Positions 22,801 through 32,130 of a stretch of DNA of 64,000 bases are shown one piece after another. Positions within the stretch are counted from its first letter, which is position 1. Each line of letters opens with the position of its first letter. The notes beneath the pieces were generated by a model. The model had not been told where the DNA came from and made no database searches. It saw only the letters and a program-made list of their open reading frames with translations. Source of the stretch: Ichthyophis bannanicus (Eukaryota > Chordata > Amphibia > Gymnophiona > Ichthyophiidae). The DNA is taken from contig CM066035.1 of the NCBI GenBank assembly GCA_033557465.1, positions 245,848,869-245,912,868 of the forward strand, written 5' to 3'. Both the position numbers and the translations under genes were made by a program.

Positions 22801-23638
22801 GTATCAAATTATGACGAAAATATTCTGTTATTGCCTGACGCATGGATTTAATGAATTCATCAATTCTCAACCATGTCTGGTCAAATTGCCATCTAGGTTT
22901 GGTCTTCTCGCTTTGTCCAGATCGAAATTCCACCATTATTGCAGCATGGTCTGCAATAGTTTTAGCAAATATCCCTGTGGCAGAAATCATGGGCACTAAT
23001 GTCTTGGAGATAAGAAAAAAATCAATACGCGTCTGCGTGTTATGAGGCATGGAATAGAAAGTGTACTCTTTCTCTGCTGGGTACAAAAGTCTCCACGGAT
23101 CTACAAGACCAAGCGTTTCCATCATGCCCAACAATATTTTACTAGATTGCGGTTTATGTTGTTGTTTGTAAGGTGTGCGGTCTACCAGAGGGTCTTGTAT
23201 TAGGTTAAAATCACCTCCCAAGATTATATTTGAAGCCCCAGTTTCTAATAACTCCTGAGCCACCTTCTCAAAGAATTTGGGATCATCTTGATTCGGGCCA
23301 TAGACAACCATTAAAATGTACACCGCGTCTGCTATCCGTACTTTAGCTTTGGCCCATCTCCCGCAAGGGTCTATCGCCGTATCTTCAACTATAGGCAATA
23401 ACGCCTTTCGCACCATCATTATAACACCACCCTTCTTCTTAAAAGTGGGCACGGACAGAATATTTTGATAGCCAACTCCACTCACTTTGTAGGATTCCGC
23501 TAGCGACAGATGGGTTTCTTGCATATAGACTACATCCGCTCGTTGCTGTTTACAGTAGTTCATTATTTTTTTGCACTTAGCAGGATTATTAATACCTTGC
23601 ACATTAAGGGATACCACTTGCAAGCCCCCACTAGCCAT
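19874..23638 (-). pseudogene. L1 ORF2: endonuclease + reverse transcriptase, four nonsense codons
   Basis: One reading frame of about 1,255 codons runs from MASGGLQVVSLNVQG (23638) to 19874 without a frameshift. It is interrupted by only four stops: TGA 21599-21601, TAA 21515-21517, TAA 20690-20692 and TGA 20168-20170. Endonuclease motifs are SLNVQG, YMQETHL, LGGDFNLI, TRIDFFLIS and ADHAAIMVEF. RT motifs are GKASGPDGLPVEFY, YRPISLLNADYKIYAKIL, GFMPGRSTADN, LDAEKAFDRVE, RGTRQGCPLSPLLF and the catalytic box AYVDDLFL near 21540, which has V where L1 usually has A. A C-terminal Cys region (CWSCGVETGTLAHMLYYC) lies near 20240. L1 ORF2p nicks DNA and primes reverse transcription there. The stops make it inactive. 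Confidence 0.9.
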
Positions 23639-24019
23639 AATGGCAGCCGTCCTTCCCCGTGGTGATGGCACTCGTCACTAGCGTAGTCTTAAACAAGAAA
23701 GTTGCAGCATTCCTAATAACAACATGTCTTCCTGGCGTGCGGCTAGAACAAAAGTTCATAACTTGAATGGTGAAGCCCGTCCCACCCCTCTTACAGTCCT
23801 ACTGCCCTCAATTCCCACTCCACCCCACCGCTCTAACAATTGACTCTTACAGCTACCCCTACCCCCAATCGACCAGCCCCTGGATAATGACAATACACAG
23901 CATAACACAATATCCCAACATCCGTTATACGATTTAACTCTACATGCCAGCGTGAAAGTACCAGGTAACCAGGCACAGGTTCACTTCGGCTGAAAACTGC
24001 AGGCAGCAATCCAGGCAAT

Positions 24020-24836
24020 CTATGTCCCAGTCTCCATTTGAGCGTACTCCTGGAGATAGGTTTGCGTATTATTGCCCAGCGTTACCCGCATTCTGGCAGG
24101 ATAATAGAGGCCATATCGCGCTTGCAATTTCTGCATTAAAGGTCTACAGTCTAACAGGGCCTTGCGTCTCTCAACCGTTTTTTTTGCACAAATCCGGAAA
24201 AAAGGCTATTTTTAGCTGCAGCGTGGATTTCTGTTTGGCTGCCTGCAGTATCTGGAGCACCTGCGGATATCGCAGCACTTTGATGATGAAGGGACGCGGG
24301 TGCTGGCTTCTCCCAGTCACATGCGACGGAACGCAGTGGGCCTGTTCTAGTTCAAATGGAGAAGTAAAAGTAAGTTGCAATAATTCTGGGATCAATTTCT
24401 GTAAGTATCCCATGGGATCCGACCCTTCCCGGCCCTCCGGTATACCGGTAATTCTCACGTTGTTCCGTCGGACATGGTTGCTTTGATCCTCAATATGATC
24501 TTCCAACGCCAGCACTCTTTTGCTCAGCGGGCCCATCTGCATCAGCAGCATTTCGTGTCTCTCAACCACAGCTTCCACATTATGCAGACGCTCACAAACT
24601 CCAGACAGCCATTCTTTCACTTCTTGCATGTCCTCTTGTAATTGCGCGAGCGATCCATTGCTAGAGGCAACCATTTCTTTCACCGCCCTGAGCTCTTGCA
24701 GTATCTCTCGGACTCCCTCCGTAGCGTCTTTCTCTGACGCCATCTTTTGTGGCGACGCCGTCTCCTGTTTCGTGCGTTTAACCGCATGCCCTGTCGCTGG
24801 TGTAAATTCTAGCCTTGCTGGTTTCAGCGAGGACAT
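24020..24836 (-). pseudogene. L1 ORF1p, one homopolymer frameshift
   Basis: ORF1 encodes the trimeric RNA-binding protein of the L1 particle. From MSSLKPARLEF it shows a long heptad-rich coiled coil (about residues 40-120), the RRM start HVRRNNVRITGIPEG (about 127-141), and the RPFIIKVLRYPQVLQILQAA block. At the A-run 24177-24184 the frame shifts: the annotated frame ends with KKNG, while the next frame continues as VERRKALLDCRPLMQKL and ends at 24020 with the typical C-terminal domain. Compared with the family, the A-run seems one base too long. The start is followed directly by ORF-like coding and lies 134 bp from the element 5' end. Confidence 0.85.
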
Positions 24837-24984
24837 CTTGCATAGCGTTTAGCCACTAGATTTGAAGATTTAGCTGGACTCGATTAGGGGGTGGTAGCCA
24901 GGATTCTATAGCCCGGGCAGGAGTAGGATTCTCAGGCAGCCATCTCCGATTGCGGCAAGCTCCGCCCCCTTCAGACATTGATAT

Positions 24985-25870
24985 TAAAGAAGGATTGTAA
25001 CTAGATTCTGGGTCAATCTGTAACATCATTTTAGGGGTCAGTGAGTCCACTGATTTCTTACAGCAAGCAGATATTACACAGAGAATTAATGATCCTAAAA
25101 TGAGAATTCCCAAAAACCAAACAGTGATGCTAACATGCCTTGCAAGGGGCCTAGATAATGAACTCCAGAAAGAAGAAAGAATCAAAAAAATCAGAAAAAG
25201 AACTTACATAACTATTACTTGGACCAAAAGTACGATTTCTAACCTTATCTAGTAGGTCTGTCACTATTTTTCCTTCATCATCAAGCAAACAATAATCAAT
25301 AATTAATCCATACACACCATTTTCCTTTGCTAGGAGATAGTCTATAGCCATGCGATTCTAGGCTGCATAAGCAGACACCTTGTCCACTGACTCTGTGAGA
25401 TCCAGGGCTGTAAGTTCAACAACTGCCTATAATTGCATAATCTGGGTACCATATTCTCTGGTGGATGCTATGGCTTCAAAAGTTGAGAGCCAAACAGTAC
25501 CTGTACATACATCTATCTGAGATTTAGTTAAAGGACTTGTAGAATCTACCAGCTGTTGTGCAGCAGCTATGGCTTTATCCTGAGGGGAAACATCCCTTTT
25601 TCTTCTTATAGATGTATTCAGGATTGATAATAAAGTAATATTTTGGTAAGGTAAAAAAACGCCACGGGGTGTCTAACTGGGCAACATAGCAAGTACCTGA
25701 CCAACCTCTGGGAAGTTCTGTATACGCAAGATTACCACACACAAAATAATCTAACTTCTAAAGCCACTAATCTATTTTCCCAAATTGTCAAATTGTGGGG
25801 ACAAGATGTATTCTGTGTACAATTATTCAGAGCCCACTGAGTAATGCTCATTTCTTTAATTCCTGCAGAC
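24985..25870 (-). pseudogene. ERV env, transmembrane subunit region, broken
   Basis: On the minus strand a hydrophobic membrane-spanning segment (VWFLGILILGSLILCVISA, near 25090) is followed by a basic/Cys patch and a short cytoplasmic tail that ends where the L1 was inserted. Upstream, near 25320-25380, a segment with NRMAIDYLLAKENG resembles the conserved heptad region of gamma-type Env TM. A stop codon precedes it, and the usual nearby Cys pattern is not seen. The reading frame shifts between these blocks, so no Env protein is expected. Confidence 0.7.
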
Positions 25871-25873
25871 AGA

Positions 25874-26494
25874 TTATGTTCCCAGGGATGGTAATACCCT
25901 ACCAAAAGGGAAACTCCAGTTAGGTATGTCTAGGTCTGAACTAGAGTCATTCAAAGGGTAGCCAGAACTATTATACTGTAACAAGTCATAATCATGCACT
26001 TGGTTCCCTTGAACATGCATTAATTGTACTACTGAAATATAGGATTTTCTTACGTGGGAGTTCCTATACCAGATAGAAGAATTATGTAGCATTACTATTC
26101 TACAGATGTTCCACGGGGTGTCCCCTACCTCTTTCCCTGTACTTTGAGCCATAAAACATATTGGAGGGGACTTGAGAGGCATAGAGCTAACTACTCTAGG
26201 TTCTGTGTTTGTATGAGACCATTGTACAGTAGTTAGATTAAAAGCAATGTCACGAAACTCTTCAAAGGTTTTAGGCCTAATACGTGGTAGAAACCTATGT
26301 TGAGTGGCTGTCACAGTTGGAAGGCAAACTGCACAATTTGATAGATTAAAATATTTTGTAACTGAGTGTAAATGTGACTCAAAACTATTTGGATATTCCC
26401 CATAACATTCCCAAGATTCTAAATGCAGTACTGCTTCATTAATAATAATATGCCACAAAACAACTACGACCAGATAAGGAAACATTCTTAGCAA
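25874..26494 (-). pseudogene. ERV env, surface-subunit-like fragment
   Basis: An open frame of 206 codons starts with a hydrophobic leader (FPYLVVVVLWHIIINEAVL). It is rich in potential N-glycosylation sites (for example NLS, NLT, NSS, NDS) and has scattered Cys, including NCAVCLP, a CxxC arrangement like the one in gamma-type SU. It lies between the integrase and the TM segment, the right place for SU. At about 200 residues it is much shorter than a normal SU and the frame ends at 25874. The assignment rests mainly on position and composition. Confidence 0.65.
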
Positions 26495-27248
26495 ACCTCT
26501 AAATATCAGAAACTATAATTACTCAAAAAAGAAATGTTCTAAAACAAAATGAAAATACACCTACTCTTCTTAATATGATAAAGATATATACTATAGCTAT
26601 AATACCCCCTAATTCTCAATCTCTTCATGAAGTAGAGGTTAAGTGCCAAAAGGTCATTGCTTATATATCAGTAAAGCACTAATTCAAACTAACTTTATCC
26701 ACCTAAGCAGCAGTATAGATGCTGGAAGAAGGTGTTTTGCATAACACAGGTACACTACCAAAAAACTGCCTCCAGTTTTGCAACTGATTCCTATAGATTT
26801 TGGGGTGCTGAATCCAGGAAAAATAGCCAAAATGTTCCATCACGTCACGTTTTCTTGCAAAATTAGATTTCTTACCCATATAAGGAATGTTCACATAATT
26901 TCTTTATAGCCGACTGCAGTTTATTTTCTTGGCCCAAAATAGAGGTTGTAATGGTTAACTAACTAGAAACACTCCCTCATGATATTTTAGAGTGTTTTGT
27001 ATTCATTTTATACATTAACAGGACAATTGGGAGGCGGGGGGCTAAATCCAGTACTCGCGCTGGCGCATGTTCTTTCCTGTTCTCCTCGCCTCGTTCGCTC
27101 GCTCAAACACGGTGGTTGCGACATGAACGTTCCTGTCAAATTTCAGTTTCTTGCAAGTTCATTATTACCTTTTGTTTGCTCAGTCGTAATCCAGCTTTAT
27201 TCCGAAGTGGTTCACTACAGTTGTAGTTTGCAGTGCTGTGTATTTGTA

Positions 27249-28937
27249 ATGGCTCACAGAGCCAGAGATTGCGTCAACTCTCCGGACAGTTTTTGTTTTA
27301 TTTGTGGGGAATATACCGTGAAAAAGCGGCAGAGGAACATTTCTGCATTTATTAAAAAAGTATATTTCGCCTATTTCGGTTTGAAGTTAGGCGATCAAGA
27401 CAAACCGTGGGCTCCTCACAAAGTGTGCAAGACATGTGAGGAAGATCTACGCTTATGGATGAAAGGTAAAAAACAAGCATTTCGTTTCGGAATACCTATG
27501 ATGTGGCGTGAACAAAGAGACCACAGCAGTGACTGCTATTTTTGCTCTTGCATTGTGAAGGGATACAACTTAAAAAATAAGAACGTAATAAGTTACCCCA
27601 ACCTTCCCTCAGCAATTAGGCCTATGCCTCATAGCAACGAAGTACCTGTGCCTGAACCACCAAAATCTTTGGATCATATTTGTGTGGACGGTTCTGTTCA
27701 TGATGAGACTCATCAGATGGCTTTTCCCGATGAGTCCAGTACTTCCGAGTTTGAAACTGAACCAGATCCGAAACCTGAACTTTTCTCTCAAGCTGAATTG
27801 AATGATTTAGTCCAGGATTTAGGACTCCCAAAAGATGCTGCCCAACTGCTAGGTTCTCGGCTTAAACAGAAAAATCTATTGTCACCAGGAACAACTTTTT
27901 ATTGGTACCGCAACCGCGAGACACAATTTTTGAAGTATTTCAGCAAAGAGGAAGATTTGGTATTTTGCAACGATATATACGGAGTGATGGAAAAGTTTAA
28001 ACTCAAGTATGATCCTGCTGAATGGCGGCTGTTCATTGATTCGTCAAAAGACAGCATAAAAGGTGTTCTTCTTCATAATGGCAACACATTCGCTTCAGTT
28101 CCTATTGCTCACTCTGTTATTCTCCAAGAAAAATACGAGAATTTGGCCCTGATTCTTCAGAAGATTCATTATGATGAGCATAAGTGGATGATTTGTGGAG
28201 ACTTTAAAATTCTATCCATGCTATTAGGGCAGCAATCCGGTTTCACCAAATATCCCTGCTTCCTTTGCTTGTGGGATAGCCGGGCCCGTGACCTACACTG
28301 GAGGAAGAAAAATGTTCTTCATGAGAGCTTGGTACCTCGTGATAAAATTCTATTACCACCTCTCCACATTAAGTTGGGTCTCATTAAGCAATTCATCAAG
28401 TCCCTTCCAAAAGATGGTGAGTGCTTTCGGTACCTTTGCTCAAAGTTCCCCTGACTTTCTGAAGCAAAGCTAAAGGAAGGAGTGTTTGTTGGCCCTGATA
28501 TAAGGAAACTCATTTCAGATGGAGCATTCGCTGAAACGATGTCTGAGAAGGAAAAAGAAGCCTGGGATTCCTTCAAGGATGTTGTTCTCAAATTCTTGGG
28601 GAACAGGCGGGATGAGAACTATAAGGATATTGTTGCCAGGATGCTCAATGCCTGCAAAGAACAAGGCTGTAACATGAGCCTGAAAGTCCATTTCTTGCAC
28701 TCCCATGTGAACTACTTTCCCGAAAACTTGGGGGCGTACAGTGAAGAACAAGGTGAAAGGTTTCACCAGGACATCAAGGACGCAGAGAGAAGGTACCAAG
28801 GAAGATGGAACACCACTATGATGGCTGATTTCTGCTGGTTGCTGCTGCGGGAAACCCCAGATGAAAAATACGCCAAGCAGCGCACCAAGAGAAGCATTCG
28901 GGGGGAGAAGAAACGGGCCCACCAGGAGATTGATTGA
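27249..28937 (+). pseudogene. Transposase-like zinc-finger protein, one nonsense codon
   Basis: A frame of 563 codons begins MAHRARDCVNSPDSFCF and ends at 28937. It is broken only by TGA at 28452-28454, in the phrase SKFP*LSEAKLKEG. The N-terminus has paired cysteines (CFICGEYTV, CKTCEEDLRLW, CYFCSC), suggesting a zinc-binding DNA-recognition domain. Later come FIDSSKDSIKGVLLHNGN (near residue 265), WMICGDFKILSMLLGQQ (near 315), KYPCFLCLWDSRARDLHW, and GAYSEEQGERFHQDI. The D, D and E in these blocks could be an RNase H-fold DDE triad; this is inference. I know similar proteins as multi-copy 'uncharacterized' entries in animals, which fits a transposon. An in-frame extension upstream to 26997 is probably not coding. 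Confidence 0.6.
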
Positions 28938-29535
28938 CCCAAGAATGACTTTAAAATCTAAACTGTGTTGACAAATATCGTGTTTTTACTAAACTTTGAA
29001 ATAAAAATTTGCTAGTTATTACCACAGTGTCAGATCTCATTTATTAGAATTTTATTTTCACACCATCGGGTGTTTGTCTTCATGTATTGCAATGGTGCGG
29101 TTTGCGTTTTCTATTCTTACATACATACCTGTACAACATTTTTTGCACATTTCTTTGCTTTGCTTTGTGTCTAACCTCGCTCTTATATGCTCAATGTTTG
29201 TGCACATGTATGTGGCTGTTTTAAGTGCAGACAATTTTGCTACCATCACAGTGTGTTTTGTTGACATTACTCTATTCTTATGTGCTGCCTTGTTACAATT
29301 TTCTTTATTCTTATTTGAATAACTACTAAACAATTAGTATAAAGAATTCATCCAAGAAACTTTTATCTCGATCGCACTCAATCTGAAACGTTCACCTCAA
29401 ACTGCTAACCCAATGTAGCAAAACATCTGTACGTGATGGAGCAAATTGGTTACCAGATTTGGATTCAGCGCCCCAAAAAACGTAAAAATCAATCGAAACA
29501 TTAGAGGCAGTTTAAAAAAAATTTTTTTTAGTGTA
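28938..29535 (+). other. 3' non-coding part of the inserted gene unit
   Basis: The stretch is A/T-rich, with an AATAAA signal near 29000 shortly after the stop codon, then sequence without coding signal and a run of A and T near 29512-29530. The short ORFs on both strands here have no recognised domain. Confidence 0.5.
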
Positions 29536-29632
29536 CCTGTGTAATTAGTCCATTCAAAAAGCACTTAATCACGATAGTCCTTTCTGCAATATCACTGTTG
29601 TCCAATGAGTCTCTGCGTTGCAATCTCTTGAT

Positions 29633-30660
29633 TCACCGATGCAGGAAAACACCTTCTGAATCCTGTGAAGGAGCCTTTTTACACTGTGTAAGATGTATCC
29701 AACGAGAATGTCCTTCCATTTTACAAGCTGAGTATCCCACCAGGAGCACACGGAATGGACCTAGGAACTTGGGAGCCAAAAGTGCCTTTGGATGCAAATT
29801 CTTAATCAGGACCCAATCTCCTGGCTTCAATTCTGGATGTGATAACTCTGAAAGAGTATCTTGTTGAGGAGTAACCTGCAATAAAGGGGAAACAGACAGG
29901 ACTGAGTGCAATCGTGAGCAATAAGTCAAAATATTGCTGCGCAACAGTTGAGGATCCGGGATTACTGCCAATTCATGTGGAGAAGTAGCTGGATGTCCAG
30001 TAACTATTTCATGTGGTGTCAGGCTGGGGGAATTACGCACTGCAATAAGGGCAAAAGGAAGGGCTTCCATCCAATCTGTAGCCCAAACCTGTGTTAGAGT
30101 GCGTAAGTGACCTTTGAGTGTCCTAGTCATCTGTTCCACTTGGCCAGAGCTTTGCAGATGATAAGGAGCGTGCAGTTGTCTCTTAATACCAAAGCAATTT
30201 TCAATACCCTCCCAGACACTCGCAACGAAGGCTGGACCCAAATAAGAAGAAAGAACAAAAGGTACACCCCAAATAGGAATAAACTGAGTGAGCAGTAATT
30301 TGATGGCAACCCCAGCAGTCATACTGGTAGTGGGATAAGCTGCTACCCATCCAGAGAAAAGACAATTGACCACCAAACAAATACCACCTCCCTTCTCTGG
30401 CACAGGGCAGATCTGCAAAATCAAGCTGCAAAATCAAAAAGAGCCCGGAAGGCAGAAATCCATATAACTGAGCCTAAGCTGACCCTACTCTGCCAGTCTT
30501 GAAACAGTGCAGACAAGCTGTGCCAAAGAAAAAAAAAAAAAGTTCAGGTGATACCGGAGAACCAAAAAAGGCATAATTCATAGCCACAGCAGTGAGGCTT
30601 CCAGTAGCCCTGAGCACCACAGGTTGCACCCCACGAAGCCCACAGAATTTGGGTTTCAAA
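29633..30660 (-). pseudogene. ERV integrase region
   Basis: Integrase joins viral DNA to the host. The readable part contains the core-domain start (FADLP in one frame and CLVVNCLFSGWVAAYPT in another), then QLHAPYHLQSSGQVEQM with the third catalytic Glu, LPFALIAVRNSP, and a C-terminal LKPGDWVLIKNLHPK...GPFRVLL...WIHLTQCKKA block typical of gamma-type retroviruses. At the second catalytic position the expected Asp is replaced (SSYLGPAF). Frame changes occur near 30420 and upstream. The frame ends with FLHR at 29633, close to the later insertion. It cannot encode active integrase. Confidence 0.85.
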
Positions 30661-30721
30661 GGAAGTATCTTGATATTGCTGCAAGAGAGATGAAAGGGAA
30701 AACAAAGTCATATTAGATTGT

Positions 30722-30856
30722 GTTAATTACAGCAATGTCGGTGACACCGATGCTCGAAGAACAGCTTGCCGTGCTTCTTGGTCTGCAAAACGGTTGCCCT
30801 TTGCAAACACTTCCGCTAGCTGTGCACTGGTCAACGGCAAAGAAGCTGATTCCACT
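30722..30856 (-). pseudogene. ERV RNase H, C-terminal part, left of Gypsy insertion
   Basis: On the minus strand this reads SAQLAEVFAKGNRFADQEARQ, the end of a retroviral RNase H. It continues the N-terminal part found beyond the Gypsy element at 37134-37348. The middle of the domain between LAEV and FAKGNRFAD is missing, so RNase H had an internal deletion independent of the insertion. Confidence 0.7.
30853..30856. repeat. Target duplication of Gypsy element, left
   Basis: The bases cact occur here and at 37130-37133, directly outside the two Gypsy LTRs. A 4-bp duplication is usual for Ty3/Gypsy integrases. Confidence 0.8.
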
Positions 30857-32130
30857 TGTCACCAGCAGAGGCTAAACTAATGTTATTTAGCTTAGTGCAC
30901 TACTGGCCCTGACCTTTCTATAAAAAGAAAGTGTAGTTGCAAGTCGAGGGTCAGGTTTAAACAAGGATTTATTCCCCTCCCGGGGTTTTGCTGGACTTTC
31001 AAAAATAATACACTTCCAAACTCAAAAGATAACCATACTTCTGGCATAAACAAATGGATAAAGAAAAGTAGCTTCTTGCTTCACAAATCAAATGACAGAA
31101 CAAAATATATCATCAAGGTAAACACCTGGGCAGTTTCCACTGTGCAGACCTGTCTCTCTAGCAGGCTTATTAGCTCTCAGCGCAGAGAGGTCTCTTCAGT
31201 CATCACTAGAGAACAGTCCATCTTTTCCTCATAAGATAAACCTTCATTCTGGTCAGTACACATGGGCTCCTCAAGTGACTCGTCTTCCCTCTGGCAGAGA
31301 GTTTGTAACCTCCTCCAGTCAGTGACTGGTCTCTCTTCAAAACTCTCTTCCTGGTCAGGGAGATAATTATCTGAGCCTTGATAAAATTGCTTTTCAGCTT
31401 TTCTGTTACACCTTGCTCTTGTCAGTTTGCTGCTAGGCTTCTCACACAAACATTCAGGCTCTGCTCTCATACAAATATCCTGAAGCAGCTCACTATCTCT
31501 ATTATAAGGATGTGAATACCTTAAAAGCTTCTGGCTTTCATTAGCAAAGGGTTTTCTATGGTTAAACTCACTGTTGGAGAATAACTGCCTGTTATGTCTC
31601 CCAGCCCTTCTTGGCTTCTTATTCCAGGCCTCAGAATACACAGGGTTAGGCTGACAATACTCTGACCTTTTGTTGAAGGGTTTTTGGTTCTCTCTAACCT
31701 GCCAGGCTTCACAAGCGCTTGCAGCTTCTGTGTCATCAAAACCTTCGTCAGAGATCATACAGGAATCACATTCAGCCTCTCTTCCTGGATTCTCTCTCTC
31801 CTGGACTCGAGCATAATAAGGATTCTCCTTTCTGGCCTGCTCCCAAGCTCTGGCCTGTTCCTGCTCCTGCACTCGAACTCCAACTAACTCTGTTTGCCTG
31901 CCTGCTTTCTTATGCAGAGTTGTGGGCGTTTTCCTGCACATGTGCAGAGTGTTTCCCTCAGTGTTTGGGGAGTGTCTGTTGGCTGGGCGTGCCTTCAGGT
32001 CTCGTGCCTCAGCCTGCTCTGGTTGCCTATAGCAACTAGGAAGCTTTTTCTCTCCCTTTCTGTCAGTGTCTGTGCCGTACTCTTCAGCTTTTTGTGTCTT
32101 AAAGTTACAGGGCACATTTTCGGTGTTACA
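30857..32130 (-). repeat. Gypsy 3' LTR, coding
   Basis: The ends are TGT...ACA. The 3' LTR is occupied over most of its length by the C-terminal part of the pol frame, which enters at the first LTR codon (TGT, Cys) and ends at 31177. About 320 bp after the stop remain for the rest of U3, R and U5. Confidence 0.9.

Larger units (their letters stand above)
19662..24970 (-). mobile_element. L1-clade LINE, nearly full length
   Basis: The element runs from a G-rich 5' end (24970, reading GGGGCGGAGCTTGCC) through ORF1, an inter-ORF gap of about 350 bp and ORF2 to an A-run at about 19662-19670. It is flanked by a 14-bp direct repeat tcagacattgatat at 19648-19661 and 24971-24984. It lies between the env cytoplasmic-tail region and the 3' LTR of the ERV, so it inserted after the provirus. 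The 5' UTR is short (about 134 bp). The 3' UTR is about 210 bp. Confidence 0.9.
26990..29535 (+). mobile_element. Gene-carrying unit inserted between ERV pol and env
   Basis: The ERV is interrupted between the env leader region (ending near 26900) and the integrase C-terminus (29633) by a plus-strand unit with one long gene. The left part contains ggggggctaaatccag and the right part, read on the other strand, ggggcgctgaatccaa. These may be remnants of terminal inverted repeats, but exact ends and a target duplication could not be fixed. The unit ends in an A/T-rich run near 29515-29535. It is most likely a DNA transposon of a family I cannot name. Confidence 0.55.

Noticed and set aside
26997..27248. 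N-terminal extension of the transposase-like frame
   Set aside because: The sequence lacks the Cys pattern and charged character of the rest. The ATG at 27249 gives a start that fits related proteins.
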